Assembly: GCA_947628975.1 (NCBI GenBank)
Contig: CANRBW010000019.1
Location: 1 to 15,371, forward strand
Length of the DNA: 15,371 bases
Origin: an uncultured Oscillospiraceae bacterium
GTDB lineage: Bacteria; Bacillota; Clostridia; Oscillospirales; Oscillospiraceae
Direction of reading: 5' to 3'
Shown here: one piece after another, positions 7,762-14,270 of the stretch
How positions within the stretch are numbered: the first letter of the stretch is position 1
How the letters are laid out: every line of letters begins with the position of its first letter
The notes under the pieces: model-generated
Told to the model about the DNA's origin: nothing
Databases searched by the model: none
What the model saw: only the letters and a program-made list of their open reading frames with translations
Position numbers and translations under genes: made by a program

Positions 7762-8532
7762 TTACCGAAACAGGCGGACGGCCAGAATGGCCGCGCCCAG
7801 GACGGTCAATACTACGCCGGTGGCCCGGTTCAGGGCGGCGGCGCTGGCCCGGTTGGCCAGCAGGGCGGCCACCCGTGCCCAGAGCAGGGTGAAGACCACG
7901 CACAGCCCCAGGCACCACAGGTCCGGCACGCCGCCGATGGCGAAGTGGCTCAGCGCCCCGGTGAGGGCGGTGAAGGCCATGATAAAGACGCTGGTGCCCA
8001 CCGCGGTCTTCAGCTCGTAGCCCAGCACGCCGGTCAACAACAGCAGCATCATCATGCCGCCCCCGGCCCCCACAAAGCCGCAGATGAAGCCCACCCCCGC
8101 GCCGCAGACCACCGACTGGACGGCCCGCTTCCGGGCGCTGACGGCGGCCATGGACTCCTTGGTGGTCATCACCGGCCGGAGGATGAAGCGGATGCCCAGC
8201 AGCAGGGTCATGAACACGGAGAAGCCGCCCATGGTGGCGTTGGGCACCCGGCTGGCCGTCCAGCTGCCCACCAGGGTGAACAGCAGGACCGCGGCCATCA
8301 TCACCAGGCCGTTGCGGACGTCCAGGTTGCGGTTTTTGCCATAGGTATACGCGCTGACGGCGCTGGCCAGTACGTCGCTGGCCAGGGCGACGCCCACCGC
8401 CTCGTAGGCGGGCAGGCCCAGGAAGGTGATGAGCATGGGGCTGATGACCGCCGCGGCGCTCATCCCCGCGAAGCCGGTGCCCAGCCCCGCCCCCAGCCCG
8501 GCCAGAAAACACACCAGGACTTTCAGGGTCAT
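7762..8532 (-). CDS. TauE/SafE (TSUP) family permease
   Basis: The 256-residue protein is almost all hydrophobic, with about eight membrane segments in two halves. Each half has the Gly-rich family signature: GLGTGFAGMSAA near residue 16 and GFVGAGGGMMM near 153. This matches the sulfite exporter TauE/SafE family, whose members carry sulfite, sulfoacetate and other small, often sulfur-containing anions. The substrate here cannot be read from sequence. The start codon overlaps the marR stop codon in an ATGA junction, and the MMPL gene follows after 36 bases. Co-transcription with both is very likely. Confidence 0.88.
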   Translation of the reverse strand: MTLKVLVCFLAGLGAGLGTGFAGMSAAAVISPMLITFLGLPAYEAVGVALASDVLASAVSAYTYGKNRNLDVRNGLVMMAAVLLFTLVGSWTASRVPNATMGGFSVFMTLLLGIRFILRPVMTTKESMAAVSARKRAVQSVVCGAGVGFICGFVGAGGGMMMLLLLTGVLGYELKTAVGTSVFIMAFTALTGALSHFAIGGVPDLWCLGLCVVFTLLWARVAALLANRASAAALNRATGVVLTVLGAAILAVRLFR

Positions 8533-8975
8533 GGTTTCCGCGCCTCCAGGTAGGACCGGATGTTCCGCTCCGCCCGGGCCAGATAGCCCAGCAGGAGGGC
8601 GCGGTCCTCCCGGTCCAGGCCGGCGGTGATGACCTCCAGAACGGCGGCCTGGGCCGCCTGTCCCGCCCGGACCACCGGGGCCGCCCGCTCCGACAGGGAG
8701 AGGTGGATCCGCCGCCGGTCGGTCAGGCCGCCGTGCCGGGTGAGGAAGCCGCCCCGCTCCAGCGACCGCAGGGAGGTGGAGACGTGGGACTTGGCCAGAT
8801 ACCGCCGGTTCACGATCTCGGCGGCGGTGTCACACTGGGGATCCTTGGCCAGAAAGAGCAGAATGTCCAGCTCCGTCCGGGTCACGCCGTAGTCCCGGCA
8901 GACCGGCTCCACACACGCGATGTAGAGGGATCGCAGGGGCTGCTGTAGGTCCCACAGGCTGATGGGAGGGTCCAT
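8529..8975 (-). CDS. MarR-family transcriptional regulator
   Basis: The 148-residue protein has a winged helix-turn-helix in the middle (about residues 32-98) with the recognition region LAKSHVSTSLRSLERGGFL. The Asp-Arg-rich wing (LTDRRRIHLSLS) and the flanking helices for dimer formation are typical of MarR. The ATG at 8975 has GAGGAGG eight bases upstream. It is the first gene of the operon and overlaps the permease gene by 4 bases. It likely represses its own operon from a palindrome at the transcription start and is released by a small ligand, as is common for MarR repressors beside export genes. The ligand is unknown. Confidence 0.9.
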   Translation of the reverse strand: MDPPISLWDLQQPLRSLYIACVEPVCRDYGVTRTELDILLFLAKDPQCDTAAEIVNRRYLAKSHVSTSLRSLERGGFLTRHGGLTDRRRIHLSLSERAAPVVRAGQAAQAAVLEVITAGLDREDRALLLGYLARAERNIRSYLEARKP

Positions 8976-8990
8976 GGTACGCGCCTCCTC

Positions 8991-9005
8991 GGGGCGGAGC
9001 GCCCC
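8991..9005 (-). other. Small GC hairpin in the marR leader
   Basis: Six bases (8991-8996) pair with 9000-9005 around a 3-base loop, within the roughly 44-base leader just before the marR ribosome site. It may be incidental in GC-rich DNA or may stabilise the mRNA. Confidence 0.35.
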
Positions 9006-9011
9006 AGAACA

Positions 9012-9023
9012 TTCTATTTAGAA
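9012..9023. promoter_or_regulatory. Candidate MarR operator
   Basis: TTCTA-TT-TAGAA is an exact inverted repeat with a 2-base centre. It lies just downstream of the -10 box at the predicted transcription start of the marR operon. AGAAC also occurs twice as a direct repeat (9006-9010 and 9020-9024). Position and symmetry fit a MarR autorepression site. Confidence 0.55.
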
Positions 9024-9025
9024 CT

Positions 9026-9054
9026 ATTGTAGTCGCCCGGCCCTCCGCTGTCAA
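9026..9054 (-). promoter_or_regulatory. Promoter of the marR operon
   Basis: Read on the minus strand, TTGACA (9049-9054) and TACAAT (9026-9031) are separated by 17 bases, an almost perfect sigma-A promoter. It is back to back with the tRNA promoter about 55 bases away. Confidence 0.82.
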
Positions 9055-9108
9055 GAGTGGGGCCGCCGGGAGCGGGGAAAATTTCCCGGGGAAAATCCGG
9101 GAAAGGGC

Positions 9109-9137
9109 TTGACAAACCCAAGGACAGAGCGTATAAT
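9109..9137 (+). promoter_or_regulatory. Promoter of the tRNA-Asp/tRNA-Thr unit
   Basis: TTGACA (9109-9114), a 17-base spacer and TATAAT (9132-9137) give a full consensus promoter, as expected for a stable RNA operon. The leader up to the first tRNA is about 70 bases. Confidence 0.88.
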
Positions 9138-9213
9138 CAATCTGTTCTGTTGGCGGCTCCCTCTGCCAAGGGCACTCAAGTGAATAGACGGCGCCAGCCG
9201 TTTGCCGAAAAAT

Positions 9214-9290
<77 letters not shown>

Positions 9291-9294
9291 TTTT

Positions 9295-9370
<76 letters not shown>

Positions 9371-9377
9371 GTAAAAA

Positions 9378-9412
9378 CCCTGTAACCGCAACGGTTACGG
9401 GGTTTTTCTTTT
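9378..9412 (+). terminator. Rho-independent terminator of the tRNA unit
   Basis: Arms 9378-9388 and 9392-9402 form an 11-base stem with one G-T pair and a 3-base loop, followed by TTTTTCTTTT (9403-9412). Confidence 0.9.
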
Positions 9413-9435
9413 GCCTTTGGGGCGACCTCGTTACT

Positions 9436-9463
9436 AAAAAATGGGGTGTTTTCCAACAGCCCC
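9436..9463 (-). terminator. Terminator of the integrase transcript
   Basis: GGGGTGTT (9443-9450) pairs with AACA and CCCC (9455-9463, one bulged G) around a 4-base loop. On the minus strand a run of six U (9441-9436) follows after one A, about 85 bases past the integrase stop codon. Confidence 0.65.
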
Positions 9464-9488
9464 TCCAACTTTTCGAAGCTTTATAACG

Positions 9489-9525
9489 CCGCTACCCCTT
9501 GGCGTGCAAGGGGTAGCGGGTTTTT
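9489..9525 (+). terminator. Plus-strand terminator facing the integrase
   Basis: A perfect 12-base stem (9489-9500 with 9508-9519) and 7-base loop is followed by G and TTTTT (9521-9525). It would stop read-through from the tRNA unit into the element, antisense to the integrase gene. Confidence 0.75.
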
Positions 9526-9546
9526 GCTCCTCCAACTGCCGCCCAA

Positions 9547-10572
9547 CTAGGCCGAATAGGCCCGTTCCACGGCGGCGGTGGCCTGGCTGGAAGTCTCCCG
9601 GCCCTTCACATAGTAGCGCAGGGTCATGGCCGGGGTGGTATGTCCAGCGGCGGCCTGGGCCAGTTTGATGTCCTTGGTCTGGTCGTAGAGGTCAGTCAGA
9701 ACGGTGGTACGAAAGCGAATAGGGGTAATGTTCTCGGCAAAGCCCGTGTCCTTTTTGATACGGTTACACATCCTCCTGACCTGGGTGTAGGACAGGGGAG
9801 CGGAGCCGCCAAAGATGAACTCACCGGGGGCTACCTTGTCCAGCAGATAGGGCAGAGCCAGGGAGGACAGGCCAATGGTTCGTGCGCTGGCGTCCGTCTT
9901 GGTCTCCTTGATCTCGGGCTGGTTCCGGGTGGGGTGGGTGACAGCACGGCGAATGTGTATCTGTGCCGCCTCCGGGTCGATGTCCTCACCCTGGAGGCCC
10001 AGGACTTCCTCCAGCCGCATAGGGTGAAGGGCCTGTAGGGCCAAATAAGCCCGGTCTACGGGGTCTTTTACGTCCCCCAGGCGTTGGACTAGGTAGCGCA
10101 TTTGGGCCACCGTATAGGGGGCCGTAGGGGTGCTGGCCTTGCCCGTGATTTTCACCCGCCGGGATTTCACCGGGTTTTGCTTGATGATACCGTCCTCCAC
10201 GGCGGCGTCCAATATCTGGTTTAGCACCATCCGGGCCTTGTCCTTGGTGGTCTTGGCCCCGGCCATGCCGTTGAAAAGGGCCTGTATGTGGTCGGTGGTG
10301 ATGTCCTCCACCATCAACTCCCCCAGGACGGGGAGAATGTGGAGGTCAAGCTGCCGCTTGTAGGTGGTGGCCGTGGCTGTCTCCACATTGGGCTTGGAAT
10401 AGGTGTTGTACCAGTTCCAGGCGTAGTCCGTGAAGGGGTGGGCCGTGGCCGCTTGCGGGGTGGCGGTCAGCTTGATGATTTTGTCGGTGAACTCCTGCAT
10501 GGTGCTGGCGGTTATCCACCGCTTCACGCCGTTGATAAGGACGGGTTGATTGATTTTTGTCTTGCTCGCCAT
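9547..10572 (-). CDS. Tyrosine recombinase (integrase) of the mobile element
   Basis: The 341-residue protein has an N-terminal Arm/SAM-like DNA-binding part (about 45-140) and a C-terminal catalytic domain. Likely active-site residues are R186 (HPMRLEEVLGL), K225, R288 (PIRFRTT), H311 (AGHTT) and the Tyr nucleophile Y320 or Y321 (TLRYYVKGR). The usual first His of the HxxR box is Ile (I285) here. The ATG at 10572 has AGGGAGAG upstream, and a promoter lies about 110 bases upstream. The frame stays open to an ATG at 10800, which also has a good ribosome site, so a 417-residue form is possible. It should excise and integrate the element, probably at the adjacent tRNA gene. Confidence 0.9.
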   Translation of the reverse strand: MASKTKINQPVLINGVKRWITASTMQEFTDKIIKLTATPQAATAHPFTDYAWNWYNTYSKPNVETATATTYKRQLDLHILPVLGELMVEDITTDHIQALFNGMAGAKTTKDKARMVLNQILDAAVEDGIIKQNPVKSRRVKITGKASTPTAPYTVAQMRYLVQRLGDVKDPVDRAYLALQALHPMRLEEVLGLQGEDIDPEAAQIHIRRAVTHPTRNQPEIKETKTDASARTIGLSSLALPYLLDKVAPGEFIFGGSAPLSYTQVRRMCNRIKKDTGFAENITPIRFRTTVLTDLYDQTKDIKLAQAAAGHTTPAMTLRYYVKGRETSSQATAAVERAYSA

Positions 10573-10597
10573 GTCAGTCTCTCCCTCTAGGACTGAC
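10573..10597 (-). promoter_or_regulatory. Hairpin presenting the integrase ribosome binding site
   Basis: GTCAGT (10573-10578), touching the ATG, pairs with ACTGAC (10592-10597). The purine-rich ribosome site lies in the 13-base loop. A second CTGAC at 10608-10612 could pair with the same arm, giving two alternative folds. Regulation is inferred. Confidence 0.35.
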
Positions 10598-10680
10598 GGC
10601 GAAACACCTGACTGAGCTATGCAGTTGCCAAGGTGCGGCGGCTCCTGCAGGGGGATGGAACCGCTGGTTTCTACACCTTC

Positions 10681-10709
10681 ATTATAGCACAGTTGGCGGC
10701 ATATTTCAA
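10681..10709 (-). promoter_or_regulatory. Integrase promoter inside the extended reading frame
   Basis: Read on the minus strand, TTGAAA (10704-10709) and TATAAT (10681-10686) are separated by 17 bases. Transcription would start near 10674, leaving a leader of about 100 bases before the ATG at 10572. Confidence 0.75.
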
Positions 10710-10864
10710 GTAAAAGTGCTAATATTTGAGACTTTGTGCAGTTTTCGGGAAGAGAAGATAACATTTCAATTATTTCCCCCTCCCTGCCTAGGAGGGGCAT
10801 ATCATCGCTCCTTTCTGAATTGCGCCGGGATTAAGGTGGCCGTTGCGACGGCGATTATGTGAGG

Positions 10865-10942
10865 GGGCCAGCGGTAGGGGCGGCTGGGCCGCCCGGATTA
10901 TGTGTTGAAGGGCCTCTTGCCGGGAACCCCTGCCGCTGGCCC
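10865..10942. repeat. Large inverted repeat between the FtsK-like gene and integrase
   Basis: Sixteen bases at 10865-10880 pair with 10927-10942 with one mismatch. Smaller helices lie between them, including CCCGG (10892-10896) with CCGGG (10920-10924). There is no U-run on either side, so it is not a standard terminator. GATTATGTG also repeats directly at 10853-10861 and 10896-10904. It may be a transfer or replication site or a structured RNA. Confidence 0.6.
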
Positions 10943-10949
10943 GCCTGGG

Positions 10950-12092
10950 TCAATCCCTGCCAGGTGCTTTGGCCTGATCCTCGGCCCTGGCGGGGAGATA
11001 GTAAGCCTGGGCTTCCTCCTCGCCGATGATAAACCGCCCCTTGACCTCGGGGGGCAGCTCGGTGGCCCGGTCATTGTCCAACACGATCCGGGAGGCGGCG
11101 GGGTCGGAGAAGTAGCCGCAGCAGCGGAACAGGAGATTGTTCTTGATCTGCCCATCCAGAACGTCCGCCGAAGGACGGATGAACCCAAGGAGCAGGGTAA
11201 TGCCCGTAGCTCTGGATACTCGGGCCAGCGTGCGAAGGGATTGGTTGATTTCTGTGTATAGCTCCTTCTCGGCCTTGTCCGTTGGCTTTACATCAAGGAT
11301 TTCAGCCGCTTCATCGACCACCACCAGCCACGGCACAAAGGGCATCTTGCCGCTGGCGTTGTACTCGTCAATATCTCTGACGCCAGCCTCCTTGAATTTC
11401 TCCGCACGGCCCCTGGCCTCGACCACTAGGGCCGTTAGAAGTTGGCTGGCCTTCTTCGGGTCGGAAATGATGAGGGAGCCGTAGCCGTCCCCCAGGTCAT
11501 GGTATTCGGCGCTTTCGCGCTCTACATCACTAAAGTCACCGCCGCCCTTAAAATCAAAAATTGAAACATTCCATTTTTTGGCAATCGCTTGGTGCGCGAT
11601 ACAGCGGAGGATAGTAGTTTTCCCGCCCCCCGAGGCCCCGGCGACCAGGCCGTGAGGCAGGCTTTTAACGTCCCACACCGCCTTGCCCATGTAGCCCTCC
11701 CCGATGGCAAAACGGCGGCCTTCCTCCATGTAGCTGTCGTCCCAGGGGATGAATTTGGGCAACTTTTCTTGTACCAGAAAAACGTCCACATCTCGCACGG
11801 TCTTTCCCTCTTTGATGGCATATATCTTTTTCTTGAAAAGCACTTCCAGCGTGGGCTTCTGCCGCTGCCACTCTTCCAACGGTATTCTGGAATGAAAACG
11901 AAGCCGCCGCAGGTATTGATTAAAGCGTTTCTTGCCCCGGTAGCGGGGCGGCTTGCCGTCATAGCTCAAAAAGCGGGTCGTCCAGGCAAAGCGGTTTACC
12001 CGGCCCTGGGGGATGATGAGGGGCAAGCAGAGCAAAAGGACGGCCCCGGCTACCACCGCCAGACGGCCAGCAAGTATCAAGATGTCATTCAT
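10950..12092 (-). CDS. FtsK/SpoIIIE-type DNA translocase, TcpA-like coupling protein
   Basis: The 380-residue protein has an N-terminal membrane segment (residues 4-28) and a basic linker rich in Arg and Lys. The ATPase domain has Walker A at 152-160 (GASGGGKTT) and Walker B at 256-261 (LVVVDE). A later segment with ATGITLLLGFIRPSADV is typical of the FtsK family. It is shorter than FtsK and lacks the gamma DNA-reading domain. In Tn916 and ICEBs1 the related Orf21/ConQ proteins bring the relaxase-DNA complex to the mating pore. The ATG at 12092 has GGAGG upstream, overlapping the end of the Rep gene, 11 bases away, so the two are an operon. A phage Zot-like role is less likely because of the N-terminal anchor. 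Confidence 0.87.
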   Translation of the reverse strand: MNDILILAGRLAVVAGAVLLLCLPLIIPQGRVNRFAWTTRFLSYDGKPPRYRGKKRFNQYLRRLRFHSRIPLEEWQRQKPTLEVLFKKKIYAIKEGKTVRDVDVFLVQEKLPKFIPWDDSYMEEGRRFAIGEGYMGKAVWDVKSLPHGLVAGASGGGKTTILRCIAHQAIAKKWNVSIFDFKGGGDFSDVERESAEYHDLGDGYGSLIISDPKKASQLLTALVVEARGRAEKFKEAGVRDIDEYNASGKMPFVPWLVVVDEAAEILDVKPTDKAEKELYTEINQSLRTLARVSRATGITLLLGFIRPSADVLDGQIKNNLLFRCCGYFSDPAASRIVLDNDRATELPPEVKGRFIIGEEEAQAYYLPARAEDQAKAPGRD

Positions 12093-12103
12093 GTTTACCC
12101 TCC

Positions 12104-13072
12104 TTATAGGCAGTTATCAGTCTCGCCCTCTGCCTCCCTCACCCAATCCGGGGGCGGCGGGAGAGGACGAGGCGGGGGCTGGTCTGGGTCGATGTGGTCA
12201 AGCCCCAGGTCGTAGCGTGGATACTGTAAAAACGAGCTGAGGCGAAAAAGGATCTCCGTGTAGTCGTGCGGGTCTAGGGTAATATCGTTGGTGTAGTGGG
12301 CCAGCAGCTTGTCCATTTTTCCCCGGGTCTTTCGGCAAAGCTCCTTTGTACTGCCGTAGCCCGCCAGGAGTGCCGAGAGGATATAGCGTTCCGTGTCGTT
12401 GATGGACAGCTCCTCCACGCCGATCTGACGCCGCTTGATATAGTACGCCTGGGGCCAGGGGAGCGAGTTAAAGGGCGTTGTGGGGTCAAGCGTGACCTCC
12501 AAGCGGGTCAAGGGGTAGCGCAGCTTGGCCTCTTTTTGCTTGTTATAAATTTTCACGCGTCCCACGGTGGAGGACTTGGGGCCTAGGTACTCCGTCCATT
12601 CCTGTCCATGCCGCCTCTCTGAATACACCCGCCCGTCCTTCAGCAGCTTGGCGTTGGCCCTGTCCACGGGTATGTCCATTGCTAGGTCAAAGCGGCGAAT
12701 GGCCGTGTGCATGGGGCGGGTATGGGTATTCAGAAAGGCCAGCACGGCCAGAAAGGCGGCGTGGGAGGCGCACTTGTTGGGGTTAAATTCCAGGCGTGCC
12801 CTGGTGTGTTCGGTTTTGGTATTGTTCAGCCCCACCCCCAGCCAAAAGGAATTTTGGTCTCGAAAGCCGATGGTGTACTGCTCCTTGAAGGTGGCCCAGC
12901 GAAAGCTAGACCAATGCCTAACAGCTACCGCCATACGGACGGGCAGCATATCCAGGAAGTCCACCAGGGCGTCAAGGGCGGGCGGGCCGTTGAGCTTGTA
13001 GTCGATTACCGCCTTGTCAATGCTCAGAGTAAAGCCCTCGGCAGTTTGAATGGGCTTGTAGTAAGTCAGCAC
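12104..13072 (-). CDS. Rep_trans-family replication initiator/MobT-like relaxase
   Basis: The 322-residue protein has the layout of the Rep_trans family (plasmid RepC, Tn916 Orf20, ICEBs1 NicK). IRRFDLAMDIP (125-135) carries likely metal-binding acidic residues. TEYLGPKSSTVGRVKIYNK (160-178) has a candidate catalytic Tyr, and PLTRLEVTLD (187-196) is the conserved Arg-Glu strand. Family members nick one strand of their origin and start rolling-circle replication or conjugative transfer. The start is GTG at 13072 with AAAGGAG five bases upstream. The C-terminus is Pro-rich (about 298-309). It follows the small possible ssDNA-binding gene after a region with two hairpins and precedes the FtsK-like gene. 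Confidence 0.82.
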   Translation of the reverse strand: MLTYYKPIQTAEGFTLSIDKAVIDYKLNGPPALDALVDFLDMLPVRMAVAVRHWSSFRWATFKEQYTIGFRDQNSFWLGVGLNNTKTEHTRARLEFNPNKCASHAAFLAVLAFLNTHTRPMHTAIRRFDLAMDIPVDRANAKLLKDGRVYSERRHGQEWTEYLGPKSSTVGRVKIYNKQKEAKLRYPLTRLEVTLDPTTPFNSLPWPQAYYIKRRQIGVEELSINDTERYILSALLAGYGSTKELCRKTRGKMDKLLAHYTNDITLDPHDYTEILFRLSSFLQYPRYDLGLDHIDPDQPPPRPLPPPPDWVREAEGETDNCL

Positions 13073-13103
13073 GCTAACTCCTTTCTTGCTCTATGGAGCA
13101 CAT

Positions 13104-13160
13104 GGTGCCTCCTACTAGATATAGGAGGCACCCAGGCGGGGCCTTGCGGCCCCGCCTGGG
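13104..13160. repeat. Tandem hairpins upstream of the Rep gene
   Basis: Two strong inverted repeats lie next to each other: 13104-13114 with 13122-13132 (11 bp, 7-base loop), and 13131-13142 with 13149-13160 (12 bp, 6-base loop). They share two bases, so they cannot both form fully. No U-run follows. They may form part of the origin nicked by the Rep protein or control Rep translation. Confidence 0.65.
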
Positions 13161-13180
13161 GCCGTGGTCATGTGTGGAGC

Positions 13181-13444
13181 TTACTTGCCCAGCTTAACGC
13201 CGTGCTGCTCCTGGGTGCTGCCCTCGTCGGCCTGGGCCACCGTCAGGGTCATGGACGCCGTGAGGCGAGTGCCCACCCGGTACTGGCCCTCGATGGTCTC
13301 CCGGCTGCTTACGTCGGCGATCTCGTAGGGCTGACCCGCCTTGGAAATACCGCTGGACACCGGGGCGATACTGGACACGATCTTGCCAGTTTGCTTTTGG
13401 ACATAGTAGCCGGTGACCAGGTACTCCTTGGTATTAGTAGGCAT
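13181..13444 (-). CDS. Small protein, possible ssDNA-binding protein
   Basis: The 87-residue product has no signal peptide or membrane segment and looks beta-rich, with a polar Gln/Glu/Gly tail (71-87). I do not recognise a firm family. Its segment SGISKAGQPY (31-40) and its length resemble the filamentous-phage gene V ssDNA-binding protein, recalled as having SGVSRQGKPY in an 87-residue chain. That similarity is short and from memory. An ssDNA-binding role fits the position just before a rolling-circle initiator gene. The ATG at 13444 has GGGAGG eight bases upstream. It could instead be an unrelated conserved transfer protein. Confidence 0.72.
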   Translation of the reverse strand: MPTNTKEYLVTGYYVQKQTGKIVSSIAPVSSGISKAGQPYEIADVSSRETIEGQYRVGTRLTASMTLTVAQADEGSTQEQHGVKLGK

Positions 13445-13527
13445 TTGTGTTTCCTCCCTTCGCTCCGCCCGTCGGCGGAGGGTCTTTTATTCCGGGCGTC
13501 CCCGGTTTCCCAACTGGGCTTGATATT

Positions 13528-13536
13528 TATATAGCA
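13528..13536 (-). promoter_or_regulatory. Possible extended -10 promoter for the ssb-like/rep/FtsK-like operon
   Basis: On the minus strand TGC-TATATA fits an extended -10 element; no good -35 box is seen. It lies about 85 bases before the 87-residue gene and after the terminator of the repressor operon, where a promoter is required. Confidence 0.4.
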
Positions 13537-13558
13537 CAGAACCAGAGGGACGTAATCA

Positions 13559-13672
13559 TCACGGCGTGACGACGCCTCTTTCCCTTGCCGCACAAGGGGG
13601 GGCGCAGCTTTTGGGCCGTGGGCTGTCCTAGTGTAGCCTTGTGTTTTCAAGCTCCTCATCGTCACGCCGTGA
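13559..13672. repeat. 14-bp inverted repeat enclosing a structured noncoding region
   Basis: Positions 13559-13572 and 13659-13672 are exact reverse complements. Each contains an 11-base near-perfect palindrome TCACG-G/C-CGTGA. Within the loop, CACAAGG (13591-13597) pairs with CCTTGTG (13637-13643). No gene is seen in 13445-13740. The layout suits a replication or transfer origin, or binding sites for a dimeric protein. Confidence 0.6.
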
Positions 13673-13674
13673 CG

Positions 13675-13714
13675 AAAAAACAGACGGCACACTTGAGCTT
13701 TCAAGTGTGCCGTC
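13675..13714 (-). terminator. Terminator of the repressor operon
   Basis: A perfect 14-base stem (13683-13696 with 13701-13714) and 4-base loop is followed on the minus strand, after two bases, by six U (13680-13675). It lies 27 bases past the stop codon of the second repressor-operon gene. Confidence 0.9.
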
Positions 13715-13740
13715 TTGCTAACGGTGCGTTTATTTATCCG

Positions 13741-14265
13741 TTAAATCTCTTTCACTATGGTTTCCTCGTCAATCGTGCCATCTCCTAAGTAGTCCTTTTT
13801 CTCAATTCCAAGGACTTCTAACACCTTATTGCAATATGCAAGGCTTTTCCCCCGGCAGTTGACCAAAAGGTAGACATACGCTTGGTGTACTCGGTCTTTG
13901 GGGTTGAAGTCATATCCATAAGACTGGCGTAGTTCCCTGACCATCGTTATATTAAGCTGATAGACCATGCACAAGGTCATGAATGTTGTCAGCTTTGGAA
14001 CCCAATCATCTACGCCTCGCTTAATGCGGTCATAAGTGGACGGGCCAAGCCCTGTTACCTCCGCAAAATGATTTCCGTCCCGGATAAAGGCTGTGATTTG
14101 CTTACCGCTTGTAGGGTCAATATAAGTTACCTTCTCGTTGTTTATGATTTCCCACATACGCTGTGCAAAGGACTGTGTGTGACGGCTGGTGTAGTCAAAA
14201 TCGCTCTGAAAACTCTCGTATACGTCAAAGGCTTTTTCTAGTTTTTCTTTCTGCTCCTGTGTCAT
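13741..14265 (-). CDS. HTH-like regulatory protein of the element
   Basis: The 174-residue protein has a polar N-terminal half (FDYTSRHTQSFAQRMWEIIN). A region around residues 66-115 (FAEVTGLGPSTYDRIKRG, PKLTTFMTLCMVYQLN) looks like a divergent XRE helix-turn-helix. The C-terminal part (ELRQSYGYDFNPKDRVHQAYVYLL, KVLEVLGIEKKDYLG) resembles the short effector segment seen after some clostridial XRE domains. The ATG at 14265 has GGGAGG upstream, overlapping the stop of the XRE gene five bases away; the open frame further upstream overlaps that gene and is rejected. It probably works with the repressor to control element activation. DNA binding is inferred. Confidence 0.75.
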   Translation of the reverse strand: MTQEQKEKLEKAFDVYESFQSDFDYTSRHTQSFAQRMWEIINNEKVTYIDPTSGKQITAFIRDGNHFAEVTGLGPSTYDRIKRGVDDWVPKLTTFMTLCMVYQLNITMVRELRQSYGYDFNPKDRVHQAYVYLLVNCRGKSLAYCNKVLEVLGIEKKDYLGDGTIDEETIVKEI

Positions 14266-14270
14266 GCTTT

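Larger units (their letters stand above)
10573..10800 (-). other. Open in-frame N-terminal extension of the integrase, or separate leader ORF
   Basis: Seventy-six codons run without a stop from an ATG at 10800 into the integrase frame. AAAGGAG lies seven bases upstream of that ATG, a strong ribosome site. The encoded segment has a helix-like stretch (SQILALLLEICRQLCYNEGV) and then a Pro/Gly/Ser-rich part. A consensus promoter for the shorter integrase lies inside it, which argues that the extension is not needed for the enzyme. It may be made only on read-through transcripts from the upstream genes. Confidence 0.4.

Noticed and set aside
9074..9100. A/T-centred palindrome GGGAAA-A-TTTCCC upstream of the tRNA promoter
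   Set aside because: It is short and lies between two divergent promoters, with no U-run or clear regulator link; too weak to annotate.
9547..13444. Filamentous-phage (inovirus) identity for the element
   Set aside because: Rep_trans initiator and a gene V-like protein fit, but the ATPase is FtsK/TcpA-like with an N-terminal anchor and no coat-protein gene is visible; kept only as an alternative.
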